Source of the DNA: an uncultured Alphaproteobacteria bacterium
GTDB lineage: Bacteria > Pseudomonadota > Alphaproteobacteria > Micropepsales > Micropepsaceae
Reading direction: 5' to 3'
DNA: 64,000 nucleotides
Assembly: GCA_903862715.1 (NCBI GenBank)
Contig: CAIOYY010000063.1
Span: 1 to 64,000 of the forward strand
Shown piece after piece: positions 34,896 through 44,107 of this stretch. The notes beneath the pieces are model-generated. The model had not been told where the DNA came from, did no database searches, and saw only the letters and a program-made list of their open reading frames with translations. A program made the translations under genes and the position numbers. Position 1 is the first letter of the stretch, and each line of letters opens with the position of its first letter.

Positions 34896-35660
34896 TCATG
34901 CACTTCGGAGGCGGGGTGCAACTTCCCTGTAATGCCGGCGCATTTCGAGAAACCCGGCCATGGGATAAGCGAAGAAACAGAAAGAGAGAAGATACTCCGT
35001 CCCGACATAAATGAGTTGCTTGGTGTAATGGTCGAGCGGAAGCGCATCATCGTAATTGAGGAAAAGATAGACGAAGAACAGCGATGAGACGAGAACCCCC
35101 GCCCCCGCAATGCCGCGCAGGCGGATGCCGCGGCGCTCGATGGGGCCGATCTGCTGTGGCGCAATCCGCGAGAACCACACCGAGAACGAATAATCGAGGA
35201 TCAGCGCGAAAACCTCGCACACATAAAAACCCCATGACGCCATCATGTGCATGTCGCGGCCGGAGGTCAGCGGATAGACCGACAGCAGCACAAGGAAGGT
35301 GGCGGCGACGAGGCCGAATAGACAGGCCGCGGCGTTTAACGATGCGGGGCCGCGAAGCTGGGAGGGGCTTCCCGCCAAGTTCAGGCGGTCCATATTCATG
35401 CGCAAATTCAGGAGCCAGGCGATGCAGATGCACACCGTTACCGCGAACATGCTCCACATGAAAAAGTCGCTGGAGGGCGGACGCGAGGCCGTACCGCTGA
35501 TCGAGGGCGGATTCCGAAGGAACACTTCCGGTCGCATTTGCCAATAAATATAACGGGTTATGATAAGAGACGGGGCTCCGATGGCGAAAATCATCACGAG
35601 GCTCCAGCTCAGGCTGTGGGGCCAGCTGATCCATCCCGCCCGCCCGCCGGAGGCTTTCAC
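34896..35660 (-). CDS. Frag1/DRAM/Sfk1-like six-TM membrane protein
   Basis: About 254 residues with six likely membrane segments. After TM1 comes NPPSISGTASRPPSSDFFMW, matching the extracytoplasmic P-x-IS-x-T...PP...FF motif of the Frag1/DRAM/Sfk1 superfamily. FLVLLSVYPLTSGRDMHMMA (with the conserved His) and the final YVGTEYLLSFCFFAYPM (E in the last TM) fit too. Eukaryotic relatives include PGAP2/FRAG1 (GPI-lipid remodelling) and Sfk1 (PI4P pathway). The track ORF starts at 36026, but the first 120 residues look non-coding; I suggest GTG 35660, with real uncertainty. It is divergent from the DevB gene. Confidence 0.65.
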   Translation of the reverse strand: MKASGGRAGWISWPHSLSWSLVMIFAIGAPSLIITRYIYWQMRPEVFLRNPPSISGTASRPPSSDFFMWSMFAVTVCICIAWLLNLRMNMDRLNLAGSPSQLRGPASLNAAACLFGLVAATFLVLLSVYPLTSGRDMHMMASWGFYVCEVFALILDYSFSVWFSRIAPQQIGPIERRGIRLRGIAGAGVLVSSLFFVYLFLNYDDALPLDHYTKQLIYVGTEYLLSFCFFAYPMAGFLEMRRHYREVAPRLRSA

Positions 35661-35943
35661 CGCGCTTAACTCGGACACACACACCCCCAGAACCCAACCG
35701 GCGGGCGGAACGTTGGTCCGGCCACGCCTGGCGCCTTCGCGGCTGCCGCCGAACAAATAGGGCATTCCCCCCGTAACGGGCAACACGCCTGACGCCGCGC
35801 GCGGTGAAAGCCTCTGCGGCGCTGCATTGAACGAAACGGTCTGCCGCCTTGCTGCCGGGAGGGATGGGAACGACGGTGGGCCGAGCGGGTTCGTTCTGCC
35901 TGTCTGCACGTGGGCGCCTCCCGCGCGCGTCGGGTGAAAGCCT
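35651..35943. repeat. Three copies of GGTGAAAGCCT in the divergent promoter region
   Basis: The 11-mer GGTGAAAGCCT occurs at 35803-35813 and 35933-35943 on the plus strand and as its reverse complement at 35651-35661. The first and second copies extend to a 16-base perfect inverted repeat (GCGCGGTGAAAGCCTC, 35650-35665 versus 35799-35814). The leftmost copy overlaps the suggested GTG start of the DRAM-like gene. The region (35661-36044, 384 bases) otherwise holds only the divergent upstream sequences of the DRAM-like and DevB genes; I see no further gene in it. Confidence 0.6.
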
Positions 35944-36044
35944 ATGAAAAGGCTAATGAAATGCTTAGAGTGAGTGATCCACCCTTCCCTTCGCGGGCAG
36001 TGGTCGGCGGGAAACGGATCGCGCATGCGGAGAAGCGGGCACAG

Positions 36045-36944
36045 ATGAGATTTATGACCGAGCGTCCGTGCCGGATATTGCTCGTATCGCTGTTTGCAGG
36101 GGTCGTCTTTCTTGGGTTTTCGCGCCCGGTCCTAGCGGCGGCAGAAAATTCGGGTGCCATCGGGACGATTGTTCCCGCAGGCGGGCTCATCTCGCTGGGC
36201 GGTCCTGTGGGTGCTTTCGTGGACGAGGTGAAGGTCGCGCCGGGCGATGTCGTCACGGCGGGCGCCGTCCTGATGACCCTAAAGGGCGAGGGTGTTACCG
36301 CCGAGCGCGATGTGGCGGCGGCCGAGCTTGAGGCGTCGCGTACCCGTTCGGCCTCGGAAGTTGCAGCACAGAGACTTGCGGTCGATCTCGCCCGCCAGCG
36401 TCTTGAGGAAGCGACGCGGCAGGTGACGGGTTACCGCTCCATCGGTCCGCAATCGACCTCGGCCAATGAACTCGCCCGGTTGGAAGGCGCGGAGAATCAG
36501 GCCCGCGTCGCGCTGCAGATCGAACAGGCCAAGCTTCGCACCGCGAATGCGGAATCGGCCCGTCTCGTCGGCGCAGCGGAGGAACGTCTGGCGTTGGCGT
36601 CGTCATCCCTGGAAATTCGCGCGTCCACCGACGGCACGGTGCTGCGCGTCGACCGCCGCGCAGGGCAGCGTCTCGGCGCGGAGCCAGCCATTCACATGGG
36701 CGACCTGACAAAGATGTATGTCCTTTGCCAGGTCTATGAGGGCGACCTTCTGCAATTGCGCCCCGGCATGACCGCAACTATCCGCAGCGCGACGCTTGGC
36801 GAGCCCATGACGGGCACTGTGGAAGATGTCGCCTTGATGGTCGACACGCGCGCGCGTCTAGGCGACGTGCGGATACGGCTCGACAGCGTGGCGCCCGCGA
36901 ACCGGCTTGTCGGCATGGAAGTCGAAGTGGTGATCGCGCGGTAG
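36045..36944 (+). CDS. Periplasmic adaptor (HlyD/DevB-type membrane fusion protein)
   Basis: About 299 residues. An N-terminal export segment (ILLVSLFAGVVFLGF) precedes half a lipoyl domain (AFVDEVKVAPGDVVTAGAVL). A helical hairpin (about 85-195, Ala/Arg/Glu-rich) follows, then the second lipoyl half with SLEIRASTDGTVLRVDRRAGQ and a beta-barrel domain. It bridges the inner-membrane permeases and TolC. ATG 36045 follows GGAGAAGCGGG and opens the export segment. It is the first gene of an operon with two permeases, an ATPase and a TolC homologue, as in cyanobacterial DevBCA-TolC glycolipid exporters. Confidence 0.88.
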   Translation: MRFMTERPCRILLVSLFAGVVFLGFSRPVLAAAENSGAIGTIVPAGGLISLGGPVGAFVDEVKVAPGDVVTAGAVLMTLKGEGVTAERDVAAAELEASRTRSASEVAAQRLAVDLARQRLEEATRQVTGYRSIGPQSTSANELARLEGAENQARVALQIEQAKLRTANAESARLVGAAEERLALASSSLEIRASTDGTVLRVDRRAGQRLGAEPAIHMGDLTKMYVLCQVYEGDLLQLRPGMTATIRSATLGEPMTGTVEDVALMVDTRARLGDVRIRLDSVAPANRLVGMEVEVVIAR

Positions 36945-37003
36945 AATTTGCGAGGGCGGAACCCCGCTGTCGCTGTTGAGGTTGGCATTTGGGAATCCCC
37001 GCG

Positions 37004-38170
37004 ATGCTGTCGCGCGTCCAGGAAATGTTGTCGCGCAATCGCGGATGTTTTTTCATCGCGGTGGCGAATTTGACCCAGCGCAGGCTCCGCCTGATCGTTG
37101 CGCTGGCCGGGACCGCCGTTCCTATCGTCCTTCTCATGATGCAGATGGCGTTCCTGAGCGGCGCCCGCATCCAGGTGACCCAATTCTACGACCTGTTCGA
37201 TTTCGACCTTGCAATCATCTCGTCCGACTATCAGTTCTTGATCGAAAGCGGCGAGATGGACCGGGTGCGTCTTACCCAGGCGGCGGCATTGCCCGAGGTC
37301 GCGGAAACCTTCGCCATCCGGATTGCCAGCAATGACTGGACGAACCTTGAAACCGGACGCCAGTCCACGACACTGACCTTCGGCCTCGACGAAGCCCCTG
37401 ACTTTCTCCGAGATCCGCTGTTGCGCGAAGGCATGGCGTCCTTGCGCACCGATCGTGCGGTGCTGGTCGATGAATATTCTGCGGGCGATTTCGGTTCTTT
37501 GGCGGATGGCACGACCGCGGGGCTTTCCGGCACCGATGTCGATATTGCCGGACGATTTCGCCTCGGCCTGTTCTTCTATGCCGATGGCAGCACCATTGTA
37601 CGCAATACTGATTTTGCGCGTTATGAACGCGGCGATCCCTTGAGCATCGATATAGGCTTGATCCGACTGAACGAGCGTGCCGACCCAGCGCAAATCGCGG
37701 CGCGTCTTGCGGCGTCCATGCCTGCCGATGTGCGCGTGCTGACGCGAGATGCGCTGCTCGCTCAGGAAAGGGCGTTCTTCATCTCGACGAAGCCCATCGG
37801 CATCATGCTGCAGATCAGCATGTGGATCGCGTTTCTCGTGGGCTCCGTCATTCTCCTTCAAGTGATTTCCACCGACATCGTCAATCGGCTGAAGGAATTC
37901 GCAACCCTGAAGGCGATGGGCTTCGTACCTGAATTTGTGTTCGGCGTCGGGCTCCTGGAAGCGTTGATTCTGGCCACCGGCGCCTTTCTGATCGCCCTCG
38001 TGGTCGCAATGATTGTTCTCGGCATTGTCGAAGCGACCACACATCTCCCCGCCGGCATTACTCCGCTTCTAGCCTTGACCACCCTTGTCATCGTTCTGGT
38101 CATGTCGGTCTTGTCGGCAATCTCGGTCGTGCGGCGCATCGCCAAAGCCGATCCGGCGGAGCTGTATTGA
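37004..38170 (+). CDS. DevC/FtsX-type ABC permease, first copy
   Basis: About 388 residues with a first TM near the N-terminus (LIVALAGTAVPIVLLMMQMA), a large extracytoplasmic domain, and three C-terminal TMs from about residue 265 (ISMWIAFLVGSVILLQVI onward). This is the four-TM FtsX/MacB/DevC plan. DevC hallmarks are IVNRLKEFATLKAMGF and the C-terminal ADPAELY. It pairs with the second permease, probably as a heterodimer. The start is ATG 37004 or TTG 36989. Its stop overlaps the next start (TGATG). Confidence 0.88.
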   Translation: MLSRVQEMLSRNRGCFFIAVANLTQRRLRLIVALAGTAVPIVLLMMQMAFLSGARIQVTQFYDLFDFDLAIISSDYQFLIESGEMDRVRLTQAAALPEVAETFAIRIASNDWTNLETGRQSTTLTFGLDEAPDFLRDPLLREGMASLRTDRAVLVDEYSAGDFGSLADGTTAGLSGTDVDIAGRFRLGLFFYADGSTIVRNTDFARYERGDPLSIDIGLIRLNERADPAQIAARLAASMPADVRVLTRDALLAQERAFFISTKPIGIMLQISMWIAFLVGSVILLQVISTDIVNRLKEFATLKAMGFVPEFVFGVGLLEALILATGAFLIALVVAMIVLGIVEATTHLPAGITPLLALTTLVIVLVMSVLSAISVVRRIAKADPAELY

Positions 38171-39321
38171 TGCGCTGGCGTGATTGGCTTCCGCTGCAAC
38201 ATCCGCCGGGAATCGGCGTACGGCTTATTGCTTTTAATCGTCTGCGCCTGCTGGCGGCCTTTGCCGGCATCGGTGTCGCCGTCGCGGTGATGTTCGTCGA
38301 GTTCGGCCTCCTGATGGGCATATTGAATTCGCAGTCGCTGATGGCGACGCTGGTGCGTGGGGAGCTCGTGGTCGTCAACGAGGCACGGACCAACCTGCAT
38401 AAATGGGACAGTATGAACCGCATCCGCCTGAACCAGATTGCAGCGGATCCCGATGTCGAACGCGTCATTCCCGTCTATCTGGGCAACATGGGTTTGCGCG
38501 ATCCCGCGACCAACAGCGTGCGACGTATTCTGGTCGTAGCCTTTCCTTCGGGGGAGCTTCCTTTCGCGATTGGTGATCCCGACGCGGTCGCGCGGGCGCT
38601 GCGCTCCCCCAACACCGTTCTGTTCGACCGCCTGTCGCGTCCCATCTATCCCGACATCGTCGCCGATGGTGAGGCCGAACTGAACGGGCTTTCGTACCGT
38701 GTCGCGGGCTATGTCGATCTGGGGCCTGACATCATTCATGACGGCGCCATCGTGATGAGCGATGCCTCGTGGTTTCAGCGCAATCCCAATGCAAGGCCGA
38801 TCATGGGCGTGATACGGTTGGCGGAGGGAGCGGACACCGACGCCGTGCGCGAGCGTTTGATTGCAGCGCTGCCCGATGACGTATCGTTTTTCACGCCCGA
38901 AGAATTGCGGCAGCGCGAATTCGATTTCACGTTGCGCTCGGCCCCGATAGGAATCCTTTTCGGTATCGGCATGTTGGCTGGCCTTGTGATCGGTTCAATC
39001 ACTTGCTACCAAATCTTGTTCAACGAGATCGTCGATCGTTTGAAGCAATATGCAACGCTGAAGGCGATGGGGTTTTCCGAAGTGTTTCTTCGCGGCATCA
39101 TCATCGAGCAGGCGCTTCTTCTTGCATGCGGCGGGTTTCTCGGCGGGCTTATTTTTGCCTGGGGTAGTTACATCTATATCGCCGACAGAACCGCGCTTGC
39201 CGTCACGCTGAGTGTCCCCAGTGTTCTTCTGATTTTCTTCATGGCGGCGGGAATGTCGGTGGTGGCCGCGCTGATCGCGCTCCGCCGCGTGGTGACCGCG
39301 GATCCGGCGGAGCTTTATTGA
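38170..39321 (+). CDS. DevC/FtsX-type ABC permease, second copy
   Basis: About 383 residues, a paralogue of the preceding gene: TM1 (LLAAFAGIGVAVAVMFVEFG), extracytoplasmic domain, three C-terminal TMs, the EIVDRLKQYATLKAMGF loop and an ADPAELY end. The extracytoplasmic domains differ between the two copies, suggesting specialised halves. The ATG overlaps the previous stop, and its own stop overlaps the ATPase start (TTGATGG). DevC exporters normally use one permease gene; two distinct ones in tandem is a notable variation. Confidence 0.88.
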   Translation: MRWRDWLPLQHPPGIGVRLIAFNRLRLLAAFAGIGVAVAVMFVEFGLLMGILNSQSLMATLVRGELVVVNEARTNLHKWDSMNRIRLNQIAADPDVERVIPVYLGNMGLRDPATNSVRRILVVAFPSGELPFAIGDPDAVARALRSPNTVLFDRLSRPIYPDIVADGEAELNGLSYRVAGYVDLGPDIIHDGAIVMSDASWFQRNPNARPIMGVIRLAEGADTDAVRERLIAALPDDVSFFTPEELRQREFDFTLRSAPIGILFGIGMLAGLVIGSITCYQILFNEIVDRLKQYATLKAMGFSEVFLRGIIIEQALLLACGGFLGGLIFAWGSYIYIADRTALAVTLSVPSVLLIFFMAAGMSVVAALIALRRVVTADPAELY

Positions 39322-40037
39322 TGGCGCGCATGGATTCGTCTTCGAAGAGCTCGGCGGATATTGCAGTCGTCGCAAGCGACGTCGATTACGCTTACGGCAC
39401 CGACGCCAACCCCAAGCCCATCTTGCGTTCGGTCGATCTCACCCTCGCCCGCGGCGAATTCGTCATCCTCACCGGGCCGTCGGGCGCGGGCAAAACCACG
39501 TTGATGACGCTGATCGGCGCGCTGCGCTCGGTGCAGAAGGGAAGCATCAAGGTACTGGGTACCGAGCTCGCCCGTCTTCCGGCCGCAGGTCAGCGTGATG
39601 TACGCCGCCGCATCGGCTTCATCTTTCAGGATCACAATCTGTTCGACGCGCTGACGGCCTTCCAGACGTTGCGTCTCGCCATGGAACTTGCAGAAAAACG
39701 TCCGTCCTATGACGAGGCCCTTTCGCGGGCAGGCGATCTGATGGCGGCACTCGGCATGGAGAAGCACCTCCATGCCCGTCCGGGCGAGCTCTCCACTGGG
39801 CAGAAACAGCGCGTCGCCATCGCCCGCGCGCTGATCAACGATCCGTCCCTTATTCTGGCGGACGAGCCCACCGCTTCGCTCGATCAGGGGTCGGCAGGCG
39901 CGGTGATCGACATTATCCGGGACCGAATTGTGCGGGCAGGGGCGGCGGCGCTTATGGTGACGCATGATACCCGTCTGTTCAGCGTTGCCGATCGCGTTGT
40001 ACGAATGGAAGACGGACGGGTGGTGGAGCCCTCCTGA
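39321..40037 (+). CDS. ABC ATPase (DevA/LolD-type)
   Basis: A 238-residue ATPase with Walker A GPSGAGKTTLMTLIG, Q-loop GFIFQDHNLF, signature LSTGQKQRVAIARAL, Walker B LILADEPTASLD and H-loop MVTHDTRLF. It belongs to the MacB/LolD/DevA group that powers FtsX-like permeases by mechanotransmission. Overlapping stop/start junctions (TGATG) on both sides tie it to the permeases and TolC gene. It would energise export through the DevB-TolC conduit. Confidence 0.92.
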   Translation: MARMDSSSKSSADIAVVASDVDYAYGTDANPKPILRSVDLTLARGEFVILTGPSGAGKTTLMTLIGALRSVQKGSIKVLGTELARLPAAGQRDVRRRIGFIFQDHNLFDALTAFQTLRLAMELAEKRPSYDEALSRAGDLMAALGMEKHLHARPGELSTGQKQRVAIARALINDPSLILADEPTASLDQGSAGAVIDIIRDRIVRAGAAALMVTHDTRLFSVADRVVRMEDGRVVEPS

Positions 40038-41533
40038 TGCGCCAGAGGAAATTTATGTTCAGGGATGGTCTGCCTGCTTCTTTGCTGTCGCGCTCAAAGT
40101 GCGTCTCCGGTCTGCTCGCTTGGTGCCTGATGGCCGCGCCGGTTTGCGCATCGGCACAGACCGTGCTGCTCGAAGACGTTGTGCGCTCAGTCCTGACGCA
40201 GAGCCCGCAAATTCTTCTCGAGAATGAACGTGTGCGCCGCGCCGAAGGACAATTACAGCGGGCGCAGGGTCCCTTCGACTGGACCGCAAGCGGCGAGAGC
40301 GGTTGGGAGCGGCTTTACGTTTCCGAAGCGAATAACGGTGTTCTTACCGATAATCTGCGCGAGATCGACGCTTGGCGCACAACCATCGGTGTCGGACGGC
40401 AATTCCGCAACGGCATTACAGTACAACCCGGCGTTTCTTTCTACGCCAATGCCGGTGGCACCGAGGCGCAAACGCAGGGGCTCACCAAAGTGCGTCCGGC
40501 CCTTAATCTTACCATTCCGCTGCTGCGTGGTTTTGGTGAGGACAGCGAAGTGGCGACGAATGAACGCGCCGCGGTCCACGGCCTCGATGCCTCGCGCCAT
40601 GGACGCGAATATGTCGCCCAAAGCGCTCTGACCAATGCGGTTCTCGTCTTCTGGCGCTGTCTTGCGCTTAAACAGCAGCTTGCCATCGTCGAAGAGGATC
40701 AGCGCGGGGCGGCGGATTTTCTGGAGTCGATAAGGGCTTTCGTGGAAAGCGGCGAAGGCGAACCGGCGGCGCTCGATCGCGCTTTGGCAAACCAGGCGGT
40801 GCAGAACGTCACGCTCTCGCGTACCCGCGCCAGCATCCAGACGTGTCGCCGCGATCTTGATGTCGCGATGGGGGGCGATGGCACGCGCGAACCCGTGCCG
40901 GAAGGCGCCTTTCCGGAAATGGACGGCGTGACGGAGCCTGCTTCACGGTTGAACGGCGTGACCCTGGCGGATGATGCCCTCGCACGGCGCGAAGATGTCC
41001 GCGCATTGTCATTGCAGAATGCGGCTCAGGCCGAACTCGTGCGCGGCGCGCGCGACGGCATGCAGCCACAGGTAAATGTCTCTGTCGACCCGCAACGCGT
41101 CATGGTGCGGGTTTCGCAAAGCCTTGGACGCAGCGCGCAGGAAGGCGCTTTGTCGGAGGCGCTGGCGGGAGAAAGCGAATCCCGCATCAATCTGCGCCAG
41201 CAGGAAAGCCAGGTGCGCCTTGAAATTGCGGAAAATCTGCGCGGCTTGCAGGACGCGCTTATCAATTGGCAGGCGTTGAAAGAGTCCGCTGCCGCGATGG
41301 AAGTCATCGCGGGCGAAGCCGAACGGCGCTATCAGACCGGCTTTTCAACGCGTCAGGAATATCGCTCGGTACAGGAAGAAACCGCCGCCATTCAGCGGCA
41401 AGTGATCGAAGCCCAGCTTCAATATGCGTCCTATCTGGGCGCCTTGCGTCTCGCGCTCGGCAGAATCGATGCGGGTGAAGATGTCCCCACCGAAACCCTC
41501 ACCGCTCAGTTTCGTAGCCTCCCCGTCAACTAA
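40037..41533 (+). CDS. TolC-family outer membrane efflux protein
   Basis: A 498-residue outer-membrane channel. The signal peptide ends APVCASAQ and the mature part starts LLEDVVRSVLTQSPQILLENE. Two TolC repeats follow, with long Ala/Glu/Gln-rich helices, for example EIAENLRGLQDALINWQAL and GEAERRYQTGFSTRQEY. It would complete the periplasm-spanning exporter with DevB. The ATG overlaps the ATPase stop (CTGATG). The CdsA-like gene begins 28 bases after its end, suggesting the operon continues. Confidence 0.88.
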   Translation: MRQRKFMFRDGLPASLLSRSKCVSGLLAWCLMAAPVCASAQTVLLEDVVRSVLTQSPQILLENERVRRAEGQLQRAQGPFDWTASGESGWERLYVSEANNGVLTDNLREIDAWRTTIGVGRQFRNGITVQPGVSFYANAGGTEAQTQGLTKVRPALNLTIPLLRGFGEDSEVATNERAAVHGLDASRHGREYVAQSALTNAVLVFWRCLALKQQLAIVEEDQRGAADFLESIRAFVESGEGEPAALDRALANQAVQNVTLSRTRASIQTCRRDLDVAMGGDGTREPVPEGAFPEMDGVTEPASRLNGVTLADDALARREDVRALSLQNAAQAELVRGARDGMQPQVNVSVDPQRVMVRVSQSLGRSAQEGALSEALAGESESRINLRQQESQVRLEIAENLRGLQDALINWQALKESAAAMEVIAGEAERRYQTGFSTRQEYRSVQEETAAIQRQVIEAQLQYASYLGALRLALGRIDAGEDVPTETLTAQFRSLPVN

Positions 41534-41560
41534 TCCGAACCTCCCGTTTTGGAGAACGCG

Positions 41561-42460
41561 ATGCCGCCGCAGAGTAGCGAGGTCCTGTTCGTGATCGGCG
41601 GTGCTTTTGCGCTCGCCGCGCTGGCCATCTTCGTGTCCGGTTTTTTCCCTGCCGCGCGCAAATCCTCTCAAGACTTGTGGGCGACGTATCTTTCGGAATT
41701 TTTTCTGGTAGGTGCGATCATTATTCCGGCGGCGCTCGGCGCCTGGGTTTTCACGCTCCTGCTCATGCTTGTTGCAGCGCGCGGACAGTTCGAACTCGCG
41801 CGCCTGTTCACGCTTCGTGATTGGAGTGTACCGCAACTCCTCGCTGTCGCCGTGGGCGCCCTCGTCATTGCCTGTGTCTGGCTGGGCTATGCCGGGGCGG
41901 TACCGGCCCTTCTCGGCCTCGGCGTCGTCGTCATAACGCTGGGCGCATTTCTTTCACCCGTCGCCACGCGCGCGCTCACACTGCCAGTGACGGTTCTGGG
42001 ACTCTTATTTCCGGTGTTATGCTGTGTGATGGCGGCGGCATTGCGCAATGCCCCCCAGGGCTTTGTCTGGATCGTCGTTGCGTATGCGATCGTCGAAATC
42101 AACGATGCCAGTGCCTTGCTGGCGGGAAAACTTTTTGGCACGCGGCGTATTTTGCCTAGGCTGAGTCCTGGAAAAACGGCGGAGGGATTGGCCACAGGTA
42201 TCGCTATTGGCGGCGCCAGCGGAATCGCGCTCGGCCATTGGCTGCTCGATCTACCGCTGCCTATGGCCGCGTTCCTCGCGATGTTCGTTCTCGTGGCGGG
42301 CATTGTCGGCGATCTCGGCACCTCGGCGCTGAAGCGCGCGCGGGGGCAAAAGGATTTCTCGCCCGTGCTCCGTCGTCATGGCGGCGTACTGGATATTTAC
42401 GACGCGTTTCTTGCCGCGGCGCCCGCCGCTTATGTATTTCGCGTCGTAACCGGGGTCTGA
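41561..42460 (+). CDS. CdsA-like CDP-diglyceride synthetase family protein
   Basis: About 299 residues with about seven membrane spans. The C-terminal cytidylyltransferase region has ILPRLSPGKTAEGLATGIA and then SALKRARGQKDFSPVLRRHGG-VLDIYD. The family consensus is S..KR....KD....PGHGG..DR.D, so PG is RR and DR is DI here. It probably makes a CDP-activated lipid from CTP and a phosphatidate-like substrate in the inner membrane, but the changes may alter specificity. ATG 41561 follows TTGGAGAACG. Placement at the end of the DevBCCA-TolC operon and next to Ino1 points to phospholipid head-group synthesis. Confidence 0.82.
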   Translation: MPPQSSEVLFVIGGAFALAALAIFVSGFFPAARKSSQDLWATYLSEFFLVGAIIIPAALGAWVFTLLLMLVAARGQFELARLFTLRDWSVPQLLAVAVGALVIACVWLGYAGAVPALLGLGVVVITLGAFLSPVATRALTLPVTVLGLLFPVLCCVMAAALRNAPQGFVWIVVAYAIVEINDASALLAGKLFGTRRILPRLSPGKTAEGLATGIAIGGASGIALGHWLLDLPLPMAAFLAMFVLVAGIVGDLGTSALKRARGQKDFSPVLRRHGGVLDIYDAFLAAAPAAYVFRVVTGV

Positions 42461-42462
42461 AA

Positions 42463-43545
42463 CTAGTTCGCTTCGCTGCCGTCGATGAAACGTTCCACGC
42501 GGCGCAGTGCTTCATTGTCGTCGAACTGCGTCGGGGGCGATTTCATGAAATAGGACGAGGGCCCGATCAGCGCGCCGCCGATGCCGCGATCGAGCGCGAT
42601 CTTGGCGCAGCGAATGGCATCGACCACAACGCCGGCCGAGTTCGGCGAGTCCCAGACTTCCATCTTCAATTCGCAGCTTAAAGGAACTTCACCAAAGGCC
42701 GTTCCTTCGAGGCGAATGAAACAGATCTTGCGGTCGGTCAACCAGGGAACGTAATCGCTGGGGCCGACATGCACGTCGCCCGCAGGAAGTTCGTAATCGA
42801 GCTGGCTCGTTACGGCCCGCGTTTTCGAAATCTTCTTCGATTCCAGTCGTTCGCGTTCGAGCATGTTCATGAAGTCGGTATTGCCGCCGACATTCAGCTG
42901 ATAGGTGCGGTCGACGCGTACGCCGCGTTCGCGGAACAGATTGGTGAGGACACGGTGAACGATGGTCGCTCCGACCTGGCTCTTAATGTCATCGCCAACG
43001 ATCGGAAGCCCTGCTTTCACAAAGCGTTCGTTCCATTTCTGGTCCGAGGCGATGAACACAGGAATGCAGTTCACGAAACCACAGCCTGCTTCCAGCGCCG
43101 CTTCGGCATAATATTCGGTGGCCTTCTGAGAACCGACCGGAAGGTAGCAGACCACCACATCGGTTTCGGTGCGTTTCAGAACTTCGGCGACATCGACAGG
43201 CGCTTCGGGGCTCTCGTCGATAATGCCGTTGAGATACTTGCCGAGACCATCCAGCGTCGGGCCACGCTGTACCTTCACGCCGTTATGGACGGTCTTCACA
43301 AAACGGATGGTGTTGTTCGGTTCGACACCGATGGCGTCCCCAAGACTGAGGCCCACTTTGTCCTTGTTCACATCGAAGGCGGCGGAGAATTCGATGTCGT
43401 CGATCCGGTAGCCGCCGAGGTTCACATGCATCAAACCCGGAACCTGCTCCTCATTTCCGGACTTGCGATAGAACTCCACGCCCTGCACCAGGGAGGACGC
43501 GCAATTGCCGACGCCGACGATCGCTACTCTGATTTTGCCTGTCAT
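42463..43545 (-). CDS. ino1: Inositol-3-phosphate synthase (Ino1, actinobacterial-type)
   Basis: Converts glucose-6-phosphate to 1D-myo-inositol-3-phosphate with NAD. The 360 residues show the Rossmann motif [16 protein letters not shown], a catalytic-region [27 protein letters not shown] and [19 protein letters not shown]. Size and motifs fit the short bacterial form. ATG 43545 is preferred; the track start adds 11 residues. It is tail-to-tail with the CdsA-like gene (2-base gap) and near a CDP-alcohol phosphatidyltransferase, which together could make a phosphatidylinositol phosphate. Confidence 0.92.
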   Translation of the reverse strand: MTGKIRVAIVGVGNCASSLVQGVEFYRKSGNEEQVPGLMHVNLGGYRIDDIEFSAAFDVNKDKVGLSLGDAIGVEPNNTIRFVKTVHNGVKVQRGPTLDGLGKYLNGIIDESPEAPVDVAEVLKRTETDVVVCYLPVGSQKATEYYAEAALEAGCGFVNCIPVFIASDQKWNERFVKAGLPIVGDDIKSQVGATIVHRVLTNLFRERGVRVDRTYQLNVGGNTDFMNMLERERLESKKISKTRAVTSQLDYELPAGDVHVGPSDYVPWLTDRKICFIRLEGTAFGEVPLSCELKMEVWDSPNSAGVVVDAIRCAKIALDRGIGGALIGPSSYFMKSPPTQFDDNEALRRVERFIDGSEAN

Positions 43546-44107
43546 GGTTGATGTGCGCTCTCGAAGCTCAACGCGCACGGGCGTTGATGAGCAGCGCTAG
43601 GCTGCGGATATACACGTCTAAATTGCAGTGGATCACTTTTACCCCTTGAATGCGAAATTCTGCTTCTCGGAGAAGCCTTTAGCTCCTCCAGAGGACGCAG
43701 GAATAGAAGCACCGTTACCCCAGTCACAAATCCTATACACAACCACATCGCAGAGAAAGCAGGGCAAATCCGGTAAAAAGTGTGTTTAGACCGACTTTTT
43801 CCGGCATCTCTGCACCTGCCATCCTGATGGCGAGCTTTATCTACGCTTTTTATCCAAGGGAAGCGCTACCCGTCTTTTCTTTTGACGCAGTCTGGTTAAG
43901 GCCCGGGGCGGCCCCGTTCCCCTCCTTCAACGCATCGCACCCCGTTTTGTGCCCGCTGGGCCTTTGCTGGTTAAGTTGGGGGCGGCGTTCCCGCCCGTGA
44001 AATGCCATCGAATCAAGGTCTTTCCTTGGTACCGTCTTGTTTCCGCCAAGGTCGGTCCACACTATAAGCAGCGGAGTTGGGCACGACAGAGATAGGAGTA
44101 CCCCTGC
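43546..44107. other. Gene-free divergent region between ino1 and the DUF3108 gene
   Basis: About 560 bases without a credible gene, noticeably more AT-rich around 43.6-43.87 kb than its surroundings. It should hold the promoters of ino1 (minus) and the DUF3108 gene (plus). A good -10-like TATAAG lies at 44063-44068, but the -35 spaced 17 bases away (TTTCCG) is poor. A small CAAGG-TCTTT-CCTTG repeat and the tract GGCCCGGGGCGGCCCC are also present, without an obvious role. Confidence 0.4.

Noticed and set aside
35661-36026. N-terminal extension of the DRAM-like ORF
   Set aside because: The extra 120 residues are Arg/Pro-rich with no membrane or domain pattern and occupy the divergent promoter region.
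36734-38044. 436-residue minus ORF over DevB/DevC
   Set aside because: It overlaps two well-supported plus-strand genes, and its composition is typical of high-GC antisense frames.
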